This document shows positions 10,601 to 21,827 of a stretch of DNA of 64,000 nt, piece after piece. The translations under genes and the position numbers were made by a program. The number at the start of each line of letters is the position of its first letter. The first letter of the stretch is position 1. The notes below the pieces were generated by a model. It was not told where the DNA came from. It worked only from the letters and a program-made list of their open reading frames with translations, and did no database searches. This DNA is from Tetmemena sp. SeJ-2015 (lineage: Eukaryota; Ciliophora; Spirotrichea; Sporadotrichida; Oxytrichidae): assembly GCA_027382625.1 (NCBI GenBank), contig JAJKFJ010022447.1, forward strand, positions 1-64,000, given 5' to 3'.

Positions 10601-11422
10601 CCCTGGAGATCAAGGTTTCCGAGAGGCAGAACAAGGTAAACAATTTACCAATTAAAAATATATACAAATTATATTTATTTAATTTAGAGTCTCTGCTGTC
10701 TGAGATTGACGTGCACAAGTACCAAGTGCAGGAGCTGAGAGAGCACTCCAAGGACATCTGCAACACCATCAGCTCCAAGGCCACTGGGGAGCAGACCAGA
10801 CTCGTGCAGCAGGACAAACGCATCCAGGAGTTGCAGCACCAGCTCTCAGTCTTCAACCAGTCACACAACGACCAGCTGCAGCTGATTAAGCAGGAGCACC
10901 ACTCCCAGCAGATGGAGTTGCTGCTCAACAACCAGCATCTTGAAAAGGGAGGCTGAGGACAAGGAGAACCTGATCAGCAAGTTGAACGTGCTGAACGACA
11001 CGCTCAAGCAGCAGAAGGAGATCCTGGAGCAGAACCTGGCCGACGAGAAGGCCAAGACTGTGAAGATGCTGGATAAGCTGAACTACCTGAAGGGCGAGGT
11101 GGAGAACGCACAGAAGGTGATAGACAAGCTCAAGGCCGACTTGAAGACCGTGAAAGGTGAGAAGAAAGCACTCCAGGCCAAGAACAAGCAGAAGTCAGCT
11201 GTGATAGTTCAGCAGGAGCAGCAACTGCATCAGAAACAGGAGGGAGTGGATGAGCAGGTGCGTGTAGCCACTGACGCAAGGAGAGAACTCCAGAGGAAGG
11301 AGGACGAGCTTAGAGACATGCAGTCCCAGTGCAACGTGCTCAGGACTAAGCTGGAGGAGAGCCAGAAGAACCTCGAGAGCAATCTTATCTCAATAACTTA
11401 AATGATGTTGAATACTATGTGA
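7641..11422 (+). CDS. SAS6: SAS-6 centriole/basal-body cartwheel protein with long N-terminal extension
   Basis: SAS-6 homodimers form the ninefold cartwheel hub of centrioles and basal bodies. The globular SAS-6 head is clear from about 9022: MHIKINI, VMTLELTDEQDPYFLHTLDCLESDF, FDFQNFPVFISEQLERC, YLSFTEG, STLAFIEQNKYQSLIILSL, NDETLKRYLAGKY. About 560 residues of coiled coil follow. The ATG at 7641 opens an N/Q/S/P-rich region of about 400 residues. Pointer TTATTA (8967/9010) fuses it in frame to the head (NPYYPSKMLKFAQT). GT-AG introns are at 7720-7764, 10020-10056 and 10634-10689. Ten IESs are resolved. A one-base frame break at an A run near 10942 (HLE/REAEDKENL) needs correction. The C-terminal end past 11390 is uncertain. 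Confidence 0.93.
7947..8058 (+). other. IES, pointer ACTGG (contains a pseudo-intron)
   Basis: ACTGG at 7947-7951 and 8054-8058. Removing 107 bp gives NQTLNTGAALNPYGG in frame. A GTAAG...TTTAG pair inside looks like an intron but does not restore the frame. Confidence 0.85.
8111..8157 (+). other. IES, pointer GAGACC
   Basis: GAGACC at 8111-8116 and 8152-8157. Removing 41 bp gives PGPKETQVSQQQPS in frame. Confidence 0.88.
8218..8258 (+). other. IES, pointer ATGA
   Basis: ATGA at 8218-8221 and 8255-8258. Removing 37 bp gives QLMTATPSVISSNFHSPKR. Confidence 0.8.
8342..8402 (+). other. IES, pointer GCAA
   Basis: GCAA at 8342-8345 and 8399-8402. Removing 57 bp removes an in-frame TGA and gives FRSSSATGPYEPNQT. 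Confidence 0.82.
8446..8496 (+). other. IES, pointer AACC
   Basis: AACC at 8446-8449 and 8493-8496. Removing 47 bp gives NAYQTNLGQQMSSP. Confidence 0.8.
8524..8587 (+). other. IES, pointer ATGG
   Basis: ATGG at 8524-8527 and 8584-8587. Removing 60 bp removes TGA and gives SSPMGQTANPAMMNG. Confidence 0.82.
8967..9015 (+). other. IES joining the N-terminal extension to the SAS-6 head, pointer TTATTA
   Basis: TTATTA at 8967-8972 and 9010-9015. Removing 43 bp fuses MEMKNPY to YPSKMLKFAQTVYEKP in frame. Without removal, the upstream frame runs to a TGA within the SAS-6 start region. Confidence 0.75.
9242..9289 (+). other. IES in SAS-6, pointer AAGAT
   Basis: AAGAT at 9242-9246 and 9285-9289. 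Removing 43 bp gives DFHQIKMKQQFNFDFQNFP, as in SAS-6 heads. Confidence 0.93.
9408..9471 (+). other. IES in SAS-6, pointer CTATC
   Basis: CTATC at 9408-9412 and 9467-9471. Removing 59 bp gives PVPIQSYLSFTEGVSNEST in frame. Confidence 0.9.
9526..9578 (+). other. IES in SAS-6, pointer GTAC
   Basis: GTAC at 9526-9529 and 9575-9578. Removing 49 bp gives FIEQNKYQSLIILSLVLKR, the conserved SAS-6 helix and strand. Confidence 0.93.
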
Positions 11423-11668
11423 GTATGATTTAATGCTCAGATGATAACATGGTTGAATAAAATGAAATTGCTTTTCTCTTTATGAGAGATAGAATCGTGA
11501 ATAGTCGATATGTGGATTTGATAAAAAAGAAATTCGAGAGTCGCTGCTTATAGAATAATAAGTTTCTATTTTAAGTTTTATTTATTGCTCTAATCATAAA
11601 CTATACTTCAAAGTGCATTTTCATTTATGTCCTATTCTACTTGATGAATATTTTTGTGCGATTAATAA

Positions 11669-14600
11669 ATGTCAAATCAGCTTGGCTTAAACGCCTCAGG
11701 CTAGCACACTACCAGCAGCAAGAGTCTCAGGCCCAAGTCCACCTCGCCTCACTAACCAGACTCCGGCACCTCTTCTAAAATCAAACTCAAGCAAAGACTT
11801 TCACAGGTCACTAAGGAGATGTCTAACACTTATTTCGCTGGATCAAAGAGTCCAAATAAAAGGTCCTCGAAGCAAATACAAATCCAATCACCAAGGTATG
11901 TAAAAAGGTCAACACTTATACGCACTCTCACTACTCATTCATTTTCTAAGAGTAACTTAAAACGGAGTAATAATTTGAGGAATTGTTAATCCTTTCTATT
12001 GACTTTCTTCTTATTGATTACTAAAGTTTTACAATAGGTCAGGAGCTCGGATTAAGTTCAAAGAGGAGCCTTGTAACACAAGCTGTTGCTATTGAAGATA
12101 TTGCAAACGAAGGAGTTACTTCTCCAAAAAGTGGGGCAGGAGGTTTGAAGTCCAAGCCGCAATCTCGCTATTCCAATAATCAGATTAGCAAGAGGAACGA
12201 GGATGGGGTCATCTCTCCAAAGAGTCAGAGCAGCAGTACTCCACATGCGCAAATCATTCAGGCACAACAATAAACTATTAAGCTATCTACATAATTCAAA
12301 TGTAAGATTTAATAGAGGAAGAGCTTCTATGCGAACAAGGAGAAGTACGAGGATTTCCTAAATGATGGGAGCAATGCAGAAGATAAGCAAAACTCTAAAA
12401 TGCAAAACAAGTTTGAGGTAAGTAGATGTCATTCCAATTTTTAAGATTTTTATGCTTTATGGACTTTAATACCTGCGATTGTATTTACATTTTCTTGTAT
12501 TTGTCTTATGATATTGGTAGACTATCAAGGCTATCCTGAATAAGCCTAATAACTAGAGAAGCGACCATGAACTTGATAAATTAGTCCCTCTCATCAAGAC
12601 CATTGAACCACATTTAATGTGATAGTTTCTTTCATGTTTCTTATCTTAGAATTGAGTTCTTCTATCAGAGAGACATCAAGGACAATGACTTTTCTGAGAT
12701 CGTGCAGTGCCTGCAATACGAGTTCATGGAGAAGGATCGGGATGTGTTCGAGTACAACTCCATGGGCGACAAATTCTACATCATTCTCAAGGGATCAGTC
12801 TCAGTTCGCATCCCCAATCCTGACCACAAAGACTTCAAACGCAAGTTCGAGGAATTTCAAAAGCACAGACAAATCATTCTATTAAGTGTTGATGTTGCCA
12901 AGATCTGCTCGAAATAATTTAATCATTGAGGAAGGTAAAAACACTCTCAACAGCTTGTAGCAGACAAGAGAAGAGCAGTAAAACTTTTTGAATGGAGTTA
13001 AAAAGCCAACTATAAGCTAGAGTCCAAACAGTCACCACATGCATCATCTTGCCAAGTTAAACTCTGCTAATCTGACGAGTGAAATATAGCCCATGGAGCT
13101 TCTGTAGAGGAAGCACTAGTCACTTATCCACCACACACACCTTTCTGCAAATAACTTGCCATACTAGCAAATTCCTAAGTAAACTCTTCAGCCAATAAGC
13201 TACTGGCAGCTCTCTAAACAGGGCTGATCGGTAAACTGAAGAATCTGGGCGGCACTGGCCTCCATGTTGGTGGAGCAAGCCTGAATGGGAGTATAAACGC
13301 CAGTGGCAGAGGCCATATTGGGAATGATTCACTTATTAGCAATAGCTATATGGATGGAACGAATCCACCTAATCTCAAGATTAGCTAGTTTGGTCCAGGG
13401 CAAGACTAAGGCAAAAGAAAGTTACTAAATGCCAAGGGGAAGACTAATTTCGCACTAGGCAAGAAAGGGGCTGCTGCAAATGGACAGTTCAAAATGGAGG
13501 TCGTTGATATGGAGTCTCATAATGATGATAACGGACTATGGTAAGGTTGTAATTGTATTTTGGATTATCAAATCCAAGTTTATTCAAATTAGATTATACT
13601 TATTGGACTATTAAGTTTGATATATAAACTAGAGAAGATTTACATGGTCACCTACACAAATCATTACATTTAATGATGAAATATTTTAGCTATTCTTTCT
13701 CTCACATTATAATTATCTTATAATTGACAATGAAAATAGAGAGGATTCTGACGAGGAAATAAGCGATGAAGAACTTGAAGATGCAGTTGGAGCTGCAAAA
13801 TAATTTAAATATCTCCCTCTTTAAACTTTATTAGAGAGCGTCTATAGGAAATATGAACGATAGTGGCATCAACACGATGACTTAGAACACTTAGAGAGAA
13901 CAAGAGTAAACAACAAGTCAGCAGCAGAATACCCGCCCCTCCCTCAAGACCATAGTCTCTAAGATATCTTTCACAAAGCGTTAATAAGAGAGTCCCAAAC
14001 CTTCTTCAAACGCTCAAAGAAGAGCAACCAAAATGAGATCCCACTCTTTGTAGAAGCCATTCAACTCAAAGCTGGAAAGTCCTTTGGAGAGCTAGCTCTA
14101 ATCAAGAACAAGCCCAGGGCAGCTACTATTAAGTGTATTGAGGACTGCCATTTCGCAGTTATGAGCCAGGCTGATTACAACAAGGTGCTAAATAAGATAG
14201 AGTAGAAGAATATGACAAGGATTGTGGAGTTCCTTCACGAATTGCCCTTCTTCAAAGTTTAAAAATAGAGACAATAATCATGAGTCTACTTCTATGTTTA
14301 TAGTTTGGACGAGGACTGCTCTGAGTAAGCTGTACTACTCCTTTGAGCAAAGGAATCTGTAGCGTAATCAAGTGCTATTCAGAGAGGGTCAGGAATTAGA
14401 CACGGTTTACATAGTGCAAGCTGGGGAGTTCGAGGTGACAAAGAGATTTAAGAGAGAGCAAGAGAAGGAAGTAGATATCGCTAGATTGCTGAACTAAAAG
14501 AGGAACTTGCAAGCTCTAGGCCCTCAGATGGGGATTAATGGATAGAAAGGTTTGGTTTTAGAATAAGGTTAAAGTTTCTTTTCTTTTAAGTAGTTTCTAA

Positions 14601-17015
14601 GCAAGAGACGATCTAGGAGGTGGGAGTATATGACTTGAATATGGATTAGTTGGGATAAAGTGGCTCAAAAAAGTCTAAATCTAAGTAAGATAGGTCCTTC
14701 AAGTCTGGCTATAGCACGAGCATTCAACTAGCCTCAAGACAACGAAACGTGGAAACTTTTAAAATAGCAATCCTTGGAGCAGGCCAGATGTTTGGAGAGG
14801 ATGATCTAGTCCATGTGAATTAGAGCTTTATATTTTAGTCCATGAGAGAGAATACACGACCACAGTTATCTGTAGATCAAACATAGGACAGGTGTTTGCA
14901 ATTAAGGCCTCTGAGTTTCTGAGGCGATTGAAGTCTCACGAGGAGTGCTGGAGGGTGATTCTTTAGCAAGTGTAGCTGAAGGATTAACTCATGAAGAACA
15001 GGCTCTCCAAGATAGACTACGTTTTTCATAAGGAAGTGAGAAAGGATGGGACAGGTGGAGGTAAGGGTCAAGGCAAGAATGATACCCGAAAGTATTATAG
15101 GAGCATAATTTTGATCCTTTAATTCCATGTACAAGGTTTTAAGAAGAGTATTTTCTACGCTCATATTATTTTTGCTATAATAGTACCCCTCAATTCTGCA
15201 GAAGTATCAAATAAAAGCGACCTAGGAAAAACTTGAAGACTTCAGAGACACTTTGAAAGAGATAGTCTCAAACGGCAACTCCCCTCAACAAGCGAATCAA
15301 AATTAACATTAATGGCAGTCTTAGAATCCAAAGAGCAGGGCCATCAACTCCAATCTGAGATCCATCTCCCCGCCAGTGAATAACTCCCTCAGTAAGAATA
15401 CAACCATTTACAGTCAAACCTATGATAACAGAGTCAGTAAAGCAAATCATCCCCAACCTACTTAGGACAAATTAAGTGCAAGAATCAATCAACTCAGAAC
15501 TGCTAGCAAGGAGCAAGATGGTCAACAAATTAAAATCAACTCACAGAGCCCACCTTCAGTTCATGCTTCACTCATAGTGTAAAGCCAAAAGCTTTCCTAC
15601 CTTAAAAATTAAGATGGAGGGGGTGATCTTGATCCACCTTCTTTAATTATTAACTTGACATATATGTCTCTTATTATTCTCTAGCTGCTAAGCTTAATAC
15701 AGACAATATGCTTTCACTCAGATCGAATTTCAACACCCTACATAACCAGACTCATCAGAAAGACTCAGAGAGTAAAAATTAGAGCTTCATCTAAAATCCA
15801 TACGCTAACTAATCATTTCAAGAACAAAATTTTTCCTTCACGTAAAGTGTCAACCTTGAACTAAACTCTTAATCTCAGAACGCATAGAAGAGTCAACAGT
15901 AAACTCAAAATTTTCTTTAGAAACACGTAAAGTAACTCCCCTCTAATTCACCTAGTGATCAACTTAAGTAGCAACCATTCTCACAAAACTTGACATCCAA
16001 TAATAATTACTCTTATGGACATAGCAGCTAGGGGAGAGAAGGAAGGAGCCTTTTCAAGTTCAGTCTGAATAAGACTGCAGGCTAGCAAGAACTTGATTAA
16101 CCAAGCTTGAACTAATATGACTCCCTCAATTACTTGAATAGGGATAGAAATTCACCCAGTCAAGGTCATAATTTTCCTCAGAGATATGGCTCTAATTAGA
16201 AGACGAACTTTTAGCAATCTGGACAGAGCTTATTGAATAGAACATTAATTGAGAAGCAGTCGTCGACTAAGATGTTCTCAACTACCTATGAAAAGTAGAA
16301 GGCTTACATGTCAGTGGCGCATACTCTCAAACCCTCCACTGGCAACAGAGCAAGAAGGAATATCAATTTTCAAGTAAATCAATCAATGCTTTGGTTATCT
16401 TTATCAAGTCTTTTATCTTGACACAGCAGCAGTAACAGCTTTATCAATCACCTTTAATAGGCTATCAAAACTTCATAAGTAGATACTATTAAACTTATTT
16501 GTAACTTGCAGTAAACACCTTACATGACTCCCTAGCATCCAAGCAAGACTTCAACTGCTGCTAAAACCACCATAGCTCAAATTGCTTCACAGGCTTCACA
16601 TTTTAAGAACAGCCACCAAGACCATCATAACAATATAGCTCATAGCCAGCCTGCTTCAAATAGTGCAATATACTAGAAGAGTCTATTTCATATGACTTCC
16701 AGTGGTGGCTATAATTTTCAAAGTTAGAATCAAGACTTAAGAATGAGAGGAGGAAACTAGAGAGAACAGCTGGAGACTATAAGGCAGTTTGAAACTGAAG
16801 AGACTTTGGAGGCTCAGCAATAAAGAGCCCACACAGCAGCTATTGGAGCATAGTCAATAATTTAAATTCAAATTCTTCATAGTATTTATTTTGGAGCGAG
16901 AGTTAACTAGAGGGTGAGAGCAGCGCAAAATAATTCCAATATTCATCAGCCTTTGAATTAAAGCCCAGGAATAGGAAACTTCACCAACTAGTCAATTAGA
17001 GATTTTCAGCCTTGA
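11669..17015 (+). CDS. cyclic nucleotide-binding-domain protein, large
   Basis: Contains several cNMP-binding (CAP_ED) domains. The first (about 12660-14250) has VFEYNSMGDKFYIILKGSVSVRI, then after a disordered insert GKSFGELALIKNKPRAATIKC, the phosphate-binding-cassette type G-E-L-A-L followed by R-A-A. A second has YYSFEQRNL, VLFREGQELDTVYIVQAGEFEV and then LGAGQMFGEDD. N- and C-terminal thirds are Q/S/N-rich and disordered. There is no kinase or channel domain, so it may be a regulatory or scaffold protein. Seven IESs are resolved, plus introns (about 11896-11949, 12417-12520, 13543-13740, 14551-14594, 15628-15688, 16379-16430). The start ATG at 11669 follows a non-coding gap. The TGA at 17013 is a provisional end. 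Confidence 0.85.
12602..12655 (+). other. IES, pointer ATTGA
   Basis: ATTGA at 12602-12606 and 12651-12655. Removing 49 bp gives LIKTIEFFYQRDIKDNDFSEI. Confidence 0.93.
12872..12927 (+). other. IES, pointer AATCATT
   Basis: AATCATT at 12872-12878 and 12921-12927. Removing 49 bp gives KHRQIIEEGKNTLNSLQQ in frame. Confidence 0.9.
13150..13198 (+). other. IES, pointer AATAA
   Basis: AATAA at 13150-13154 and 13194-13198. Removing 44 bp gives HLSANKLLAALQTGLIGKL. Confidence 0.88.
14256..14306 (+). other. IES, pointer AGTTT
   Basis: AGTTT at 14256-14260 and 14302-14306. Removing 46 bp gives LPFFKVWTRTALSKLYYSFE. Confidence 0.92.
14807..14844 (+). other. IES, pointer TAGTCCATG
   Basis: TAGTCCATG at 14807-14815 and 14836-14844. 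Removing 29 bp gives FGEDDLVHEREYTTTVICR. Confidence 0.95.
15090..15207 (+). other. IES, pointer AAGTAT
   Basis: AAGTAT at 15090-15095 and 15202-15207. Removing 112 bp gives NDTRKYQIKATQEKLEDF in frame. The longest IES resolved in the window. Confidence 0.82.
16469..16507 (+). other. IES, pointer AACTT
   Basis: AACTT at 16469-16473 and 16503-16507. Removing 34 bp gives IGYQNLQQTPYMTPQHPS. Confidence 0.85.
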
Positions 17016-17241
17016 GGAATTCTAAGGTAAGTAAGATGTAAGCAAGATGAGTGCCATTTTAAATGCAGACTTAAATCTTTGATTTTATGAATACTCTACC
17101 TAATAAAGTGTCTAAATACTCACTCGAGTCTAGTTATATATTTTGAATTTATAAAACTAAATTATAAACAACTATTATAAATAAGTCTCTAATAAGATAC
17201 TTTGCTATCACTACAACCTCCTCCTTCAATAATCAACACAG

Positions 17242-18005
17242 ATGGCTATATCTTACAGCTTAGCTCTTTTAGACTTCCTTTGCATGCTTGTCTATTTGGA
17301 TTTGTGGCTTGTCTACCGCTTCAACTCGCACTTATTCACCCCATTATTGAAATACATTCCTAAGAATCGCATAAAACCCTTTTAAAAGTTCTACTATGCA
17401 AGCCTACAGAGAAAGTTCTTTTGCGTCTCTGATAAAGTAGATGTCAATGGCACTACCTTCACAGTCATATTTGCTATCATAAAATATAAGCATGTATCTA
17501 AATGACGTGCCAATTAAGAGAAAGTTTATATGGAATCAACATTATTTCAAACCTATTCCTTAACGAATTGGCAGCCAAATTCTTCTCAAAGAGATCTGGA
17601 GAGATTGAAAACTATTAAGCTGCATATAGTGAAGAGGAGGAGAATTACCTATCGTCAATAAACTTTTACATGCTAGGAGTGATTTACTTCGTCTTCTTGA
17701 TGTTCGCACTCACCTCCTACCGCTCACTATAGGAACTCTGCTTCTTCTGCAAATTCACTCTCATCTAAAACCCAATCACCCTTTTCATAATTCATTCTTA
17801 TCGTGAGTATAAATGAACACTTTTTATAATGATCCGCTATTACTTGGAAAGCACACCCAGATTTTACTTTTGGGGCTGTGCTGTTGTATTTGTGATCACA
17901 GTTTTCCTAAAAGCACTACAAAGCCAAGATGCAAAGAAGAGAAGAGATAAAGTACGCAAGGAGGCGGATGACATGAGGAAGACTCTCTTCGATAAAATGA
18001 ACTGA
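17242..18005 (+). CDS. hypothetical multi-pass membrane protein
   Basis: No family recognised. The ATG at 17242 begins MAISYSLALLDFLCMLVYLDLWLVYRF, a membrane segment. Further hydrophobic stretches are FTVIFAINIISNLF, NFYMLGVIYFVFLMFALTSY and FYFWGCAVVFVITVFLK. The C-terminus is a charged helix (KKRRDKVRKEADDMRKTLFDKMN) ending in TGA at 18003. An IES with pointer ATCA restores the second membrane segment. A second insert near 17813-17850 (possibly a short TAT pointer) is unresolved. About four membrane passes and a cytosolic charged tail are predicted. It lies between the cNMP gene and the ARPC2 C block. Confidence 0.65.
17476..17538 (+). other. IES, pointer ATCA
   Basis: ATCA at 17476-17479 and 17535-17538. 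Removing 59 bp removes TGA and gives FTVIFAINIISNLFLNEL. Confidence 0.85.
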
Positions 18006-18161
18006 TGAAACATATCGGGATATCAAACACGATAACTAATCTCTAGAAGATGTGAATTAAGTTATAAGTAGTTTTAATAATCTATGAATAAATAACTTCT
18101 CTGACTATTAGTTTCAAACACTGCTTCTCTTCAAATATTGGATGCCTCTTCATCATCATGA

Positions 18162-18782
18162 TCACTTCTGCTTGAAACTGAAAACCTCTTCTTGTTTCCT
18201 CTCTTCCTTGATGTCGCTCTGTTATGCACCTCCAATTGTATCTTTGTAGACTTTAGGGCCCTCCTATTCACGCTTTGCCTTGGTAAGCACTCTCTGGAAA
18301 GTCTCAACTCTCTTTCTCATGCGAGTGTGTAGTGAGGCCTTTATTGCGTGGAAGTGGTAATGCAAATACTGTCTGAATCCAACTAAGAAGCTCAAGGGCT
18401 GATCAATAGTGGGCTTCACATGATTCTCGAACAGAGCTAAAGATGAGTGTTACATTTGATTGAAGAGATAACTTACAGAAGGAGATGACTCCATTAGAGT
18501 ACTTTTCTTTGGTTGAGTTGGGGAACATCTGAGCTATCTGCTCCGGGAATTTGATGTCGTGATATATGATGGCGGGAGGATTCTTAACATGGCGCTTACT
18601 ATCCGAGAATTCCTAAATAAAGAGTTAAAACGAGAACCAATAAGCAGATTCACCAATGAAATTAAGCAGCAAATGAACTTACAAGGAGGAAGATTCTAGC
18701 CAGAGCACGATCAGTGGTGTTATCGAAGTTCAGGCCATATGAAACTGTCACCTCATTCTTGGAAACTGTAACCCAATATTTC
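18162..18782 (-). CDS. ARPC2: ARPC2 (p34-Arc, Arp2/3 complex subunit 2), C-terminal MDS block (scrambled)
   Basis: ARPC2 forms the Arp2/3 core that nucleates branched actin. Reading leftward from 18782: K-Y-W-V-T-V-S-K-N-E-V-T-V-S-Y-G-L-N-F-D, then RALARIFLLEF, NPPAIIYHDIKFPEQI, GVISF, and FENHVKPTIDQPLSFLVGFRQYLHYHFHAIKASLHTRMRKRVETF. The last stretch matches the conserved C-terminal helix (YLHYHIKCSKAYIHTRMR in animals). Introns fall at about 18615-18682 and 18425-18475. The C-terminal tail runs to a TGA at 18162-18164. The first half of the protein is absent here; it lies at 21828-22736 on +, joined by the inverted pointer at 18773-18782. Confidence 0.92.
18773..18782 (-). other. scrambled-junction pointer GAAATATTGG (ARPC2), copy 2
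   Basis: CCAATATTTC on +, reverse complement of 22727-22736. It joins RADEKYW to VTVSKNEVTVSYG. Confidence 0.9.
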
Positions 18783-18853
18783 ACACAGACAACTGTATTA
18801 TAAGGAATAACTCTTACCAAATGTTTAATATATTCATAAATTCTACTTTGCAT

Positions 18854-19815
18854 TCATTCGTCGTCCTCTTCGTCATCTCCACCATCATTTTTGGATAAGA
18901 AAGCTTAGAAAGCCTCACCACCACTCATTACTGTTTCGTTATTTCCATCTCCATGATTTCCCGAACCGAATCCCATTCCGTTGAAGGTTAGCTTGGACTC
19001 CATTAGAGTTTATTGAGGAGGTAAGTTACTCGCCTTTGTCTAGTAAGGGTTGAAAGTAGCTTGCACTCCACCGTAGTTGCTCTCACTCATGTTATTAGTG
19101 TTAGCTGAATAGACGGATGTAGTGTGAGAAGACCCGGAGGAAATAGAGCTCTAGCTGCTGCTCCTCATCATTTGAGTTCCAAGTCCAGTTGCTGCTGCAG
19201 GCTTGTTCATTTCTAGTTACTACTGCTGCTGTTGATAGAGTTGCTGTGTGTATTTAGAAACGAACTGAGGAGGGTTCGAATGAGTAGAGCTTAGTGGCAA
19301 GTTAGAACTTAAGTTCTCACTGTTTTGAGGCATCTACTTGGGCAAAGTAGAGGCAGAGATAGGTGTGTAGTTGAAAGTGTTGCCACTGCCTGCAGGATTA
19401 GAAGATGCAGGTTAATTATCGAGATTTATCTTGTTAAGGTTATTGATTGACTTGTTTGCGAGAGGTAGGAGGTATTTGAAGAAAGGGAGGATGGTGTGTG
19501 AAGTCCAGCTGCGCCTAGAGTGTTACTAGGAAGGGATCTGAAGGGACTTCTTTCTCCCATTCCTCCGTTGGAGGAACCAGTTTAAAGCTGATCTATGGAA
19601 GTGAATGAAGGTTTGAAAGAATTAGAGGCGCCTCCATATATGCCGGTGGCAGGAGGCTTCATCGCTGAAGAGGTAGATGACATAGCAGATGAAGTAGACA
19701 TAGGTGGCTTGTAAGTACCAACTGTACCTTAGAACATGCTTCCTCCGATTCCTGGTTTCTCATTCAGCTGCTTATTCAACAATGAAGCATTACCCTTAAT
19801 CCCTTCCAGAGGACA
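18854..19815 (-). CDS. hypothetical S/N/Q-rich protein with acidic tail, 5' end missing
   Basis: Unrecognised. From about 19815 it reads EGIKGNASLLNKQLNEKPGIGG. Disordered S/T/P/N-rich sequence follows, then FVSKYTQQLYQQQQQQLEMNKPAAATG. The C-terminus is VMSGGEAFQAFLSKNDGGDDEEDDE with a TGA at 18854-18856. No start codon in frame precedes 19815; upstream is AT-rich. The first MDS is therefore probably elsewhere, making this a further candidate scrambled or IES-split gene. A 2-base frame break near 19460 sits at a CTCT repeat. The short-repeat tail resembles low-complexity vesicle or cytoskeletal proteins, but no function is assigned. Confidence 0.6.
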
Positions 19816-20146
19816 TAATCATAAGATTAGGAATATAAGTTCACATGATAAATATCAAGATAAGAGACAAAAAGAGGGAAAAGGATGCTTTAAGTGAATT
19901 TAAATAGCTCTTTATTTAATACTAGTACCTACCAATCATTTAGCTTACCCTGTACATTACTTCAGTCAGTTATCAAAAAAAGTAGTTATATCTTTTATGG
20001 TCTTGTTGATGTTGTTATCCAATCTTTATTTTACTCTAAAATTCCTGTAGCTTTGAGTAAAGATAAAGTTCTCTAAACTCTTAGACTACAGAGTATTACC
20101 TTAGAATTCATTTGCAGACTATCAATCTAGCTTACGTTCATTAGCT

Positions 20147-21606
20147 TCATTCGTATAAATATACGACACAAGACATAATTATAGATGCATCGTTAAATTG
20201 CTGGTTGCGGCCAGGGGATGGCGAGAGCTCATCTCCAATATTCCTCTACTCTTAAAGTAACTCCTCCTCTTCTTGTGCTCTGCGCATCATCTCCTCATCG
20301 AGGTCTGCCTATTCATAGTGCACCTATTCCTCTTAGTTGAGATACTGCTAGATAAGTTTTGCCTTCTCGTATCGCTTTTTGGAGTAGTACTTATTCAGTT
20401 GCAGGCGGTAGTTCTTGGACATGCGAACCAGGCACTGAGAGACAAGACAGCAAGCGCCTACTGAAGCCTATGGAGATCAGGAAAATCAAAATGTGCTTCT
20501 GCATCAGAAACTCACCCAAAGTTTAATCCTACTAGTCGCTTACACTCTTCTCGCTTTAGAAAAAAAAAAGTTTAGAAAAAAGTGGTCTTATACTCATATG
20601 AGCTATATTTTGCTTTGAAGATTAGAGCCTGGAAATGCCTAAGCAAAAGAGTTAAAGAACTGTTCTACAGCAAAATCACGCACATTCTAGAGCAGATTTT
20701 GCGGTTGTTAGTGATGTGGAGACACTGGATGTGAGTTAAGAGTCTTCCCTTGAGATTAAGCAAGTTGTAATTACTTCTTTTAGTGCTCGGAATTGGTGTT
20801 ATCACTCTTGGAAAATTTGATTTAGCTTAAAGAGAATCTTGAGTCTGCGCCTTTATTGAAGATATTTTCTGTGTCTTCAGTTGAGCTAGGGTCTTCTGCT
20901 TATCGCTATTTTTGCTAATTTGGGCCCTCAATAATGGGAACAATTAAGAATTTAAGATATAAAAATCTTAAATGGCAAAGTATTTTACTGAGCAGCCTCG
21001 ATTTCTTCATTTAGAGATTCAATCTCTGCAAATAAGACATTCCCACTCTATTGCAACGAGCTTTCCATGTTAAATCCTACTTTTTCATTAGCTTGAGTTT
21101 ATTCCTGAGCTAATTGCTTGTCACTTTGTAACTAGCTGCTGCTTTGTTGTGACTCTACTTGGCTTTGCTCATGCTACGAGCTGCTTAAGAAATTTAAAAG
21201 AGGCTAGTTGATGAAATCCACCCGGTATGCTTTATCTTGTTCCTGTGATGCGATCTCTGTCTCGGCTTGCAAGGGAACCTCGCCCGCTAACTGAAGCAAA
21301 TTGAGGTTAGCTCTCTGGGAGAGGGATTGGACGTCAGCAGCAGATGATGAATAAGCTGCTTGTGCACCAGATGCAAGAACAGCGACCAAAAAAGCTATGA
21401 GGAGCTAGGTTGGTAGTGTTCCTGATGTGGCCAAGCCTATTCCATATCCTCTCCTCCGAGATTAAACCTTCTGCTCAGCTTCGCAAAGCAATTCCTGCAA
21501 AAATGATTTTAAGATGTATTTATCTATTATGCATGCTAGTAGAGAGATCTCGTTACTAAGAGAGTGCTACGAAGGTGGAGTGCGTGTGTTTTAATTGTGA
21601 GTGCAT
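20147..21606 (-). CDS. hypothetical membrane-anchored Q-rich protein
   Basis: Unrecognised. Likely start at 21606 (MHSQLKHTHSTF), with a GT-AG intron (about 21500-21573) leading to ELLCEAEQKVQSRRRGYGIGLATSG and a hydrophobic segment LIAFLVAVLASGAQAAYSS, a signal anchor. A long Q/S/E-rich stretch follows. An insert near 20930-20990 separates AAQQNTLPF from EGPNQQKQ. Another intron about 20470-20520 leads to VGACCLVSQCLVRMSKNYRLQLNKYYSKKRYEKAKLIQQYLNQEEQ and an acidic end before a TGA at 20147-20149. The basic amphipathic segment after the Cys-rich stretch is the best-conserved-looking part. Confidence 0.5.
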
Positions 21607-21827
21607 ACTAGGTGGACCACCACTTATCCTGAGATTGATTATATTATAAATAAACTTCAAATTTAAAGTCTCAAAATATATTAATTTGCAGTCAACTTCC
21701 CCGCAGTAAATTAAAAGTGAGAAAGAATAATTATCTAACTCATTATTATCTTCTTTATTATAATTAATTGTATATAATCAAAAAGGGTTTAAAGATTTAG
21801 ATTTTCAAGCAAGAGAGATTAGTAAAG

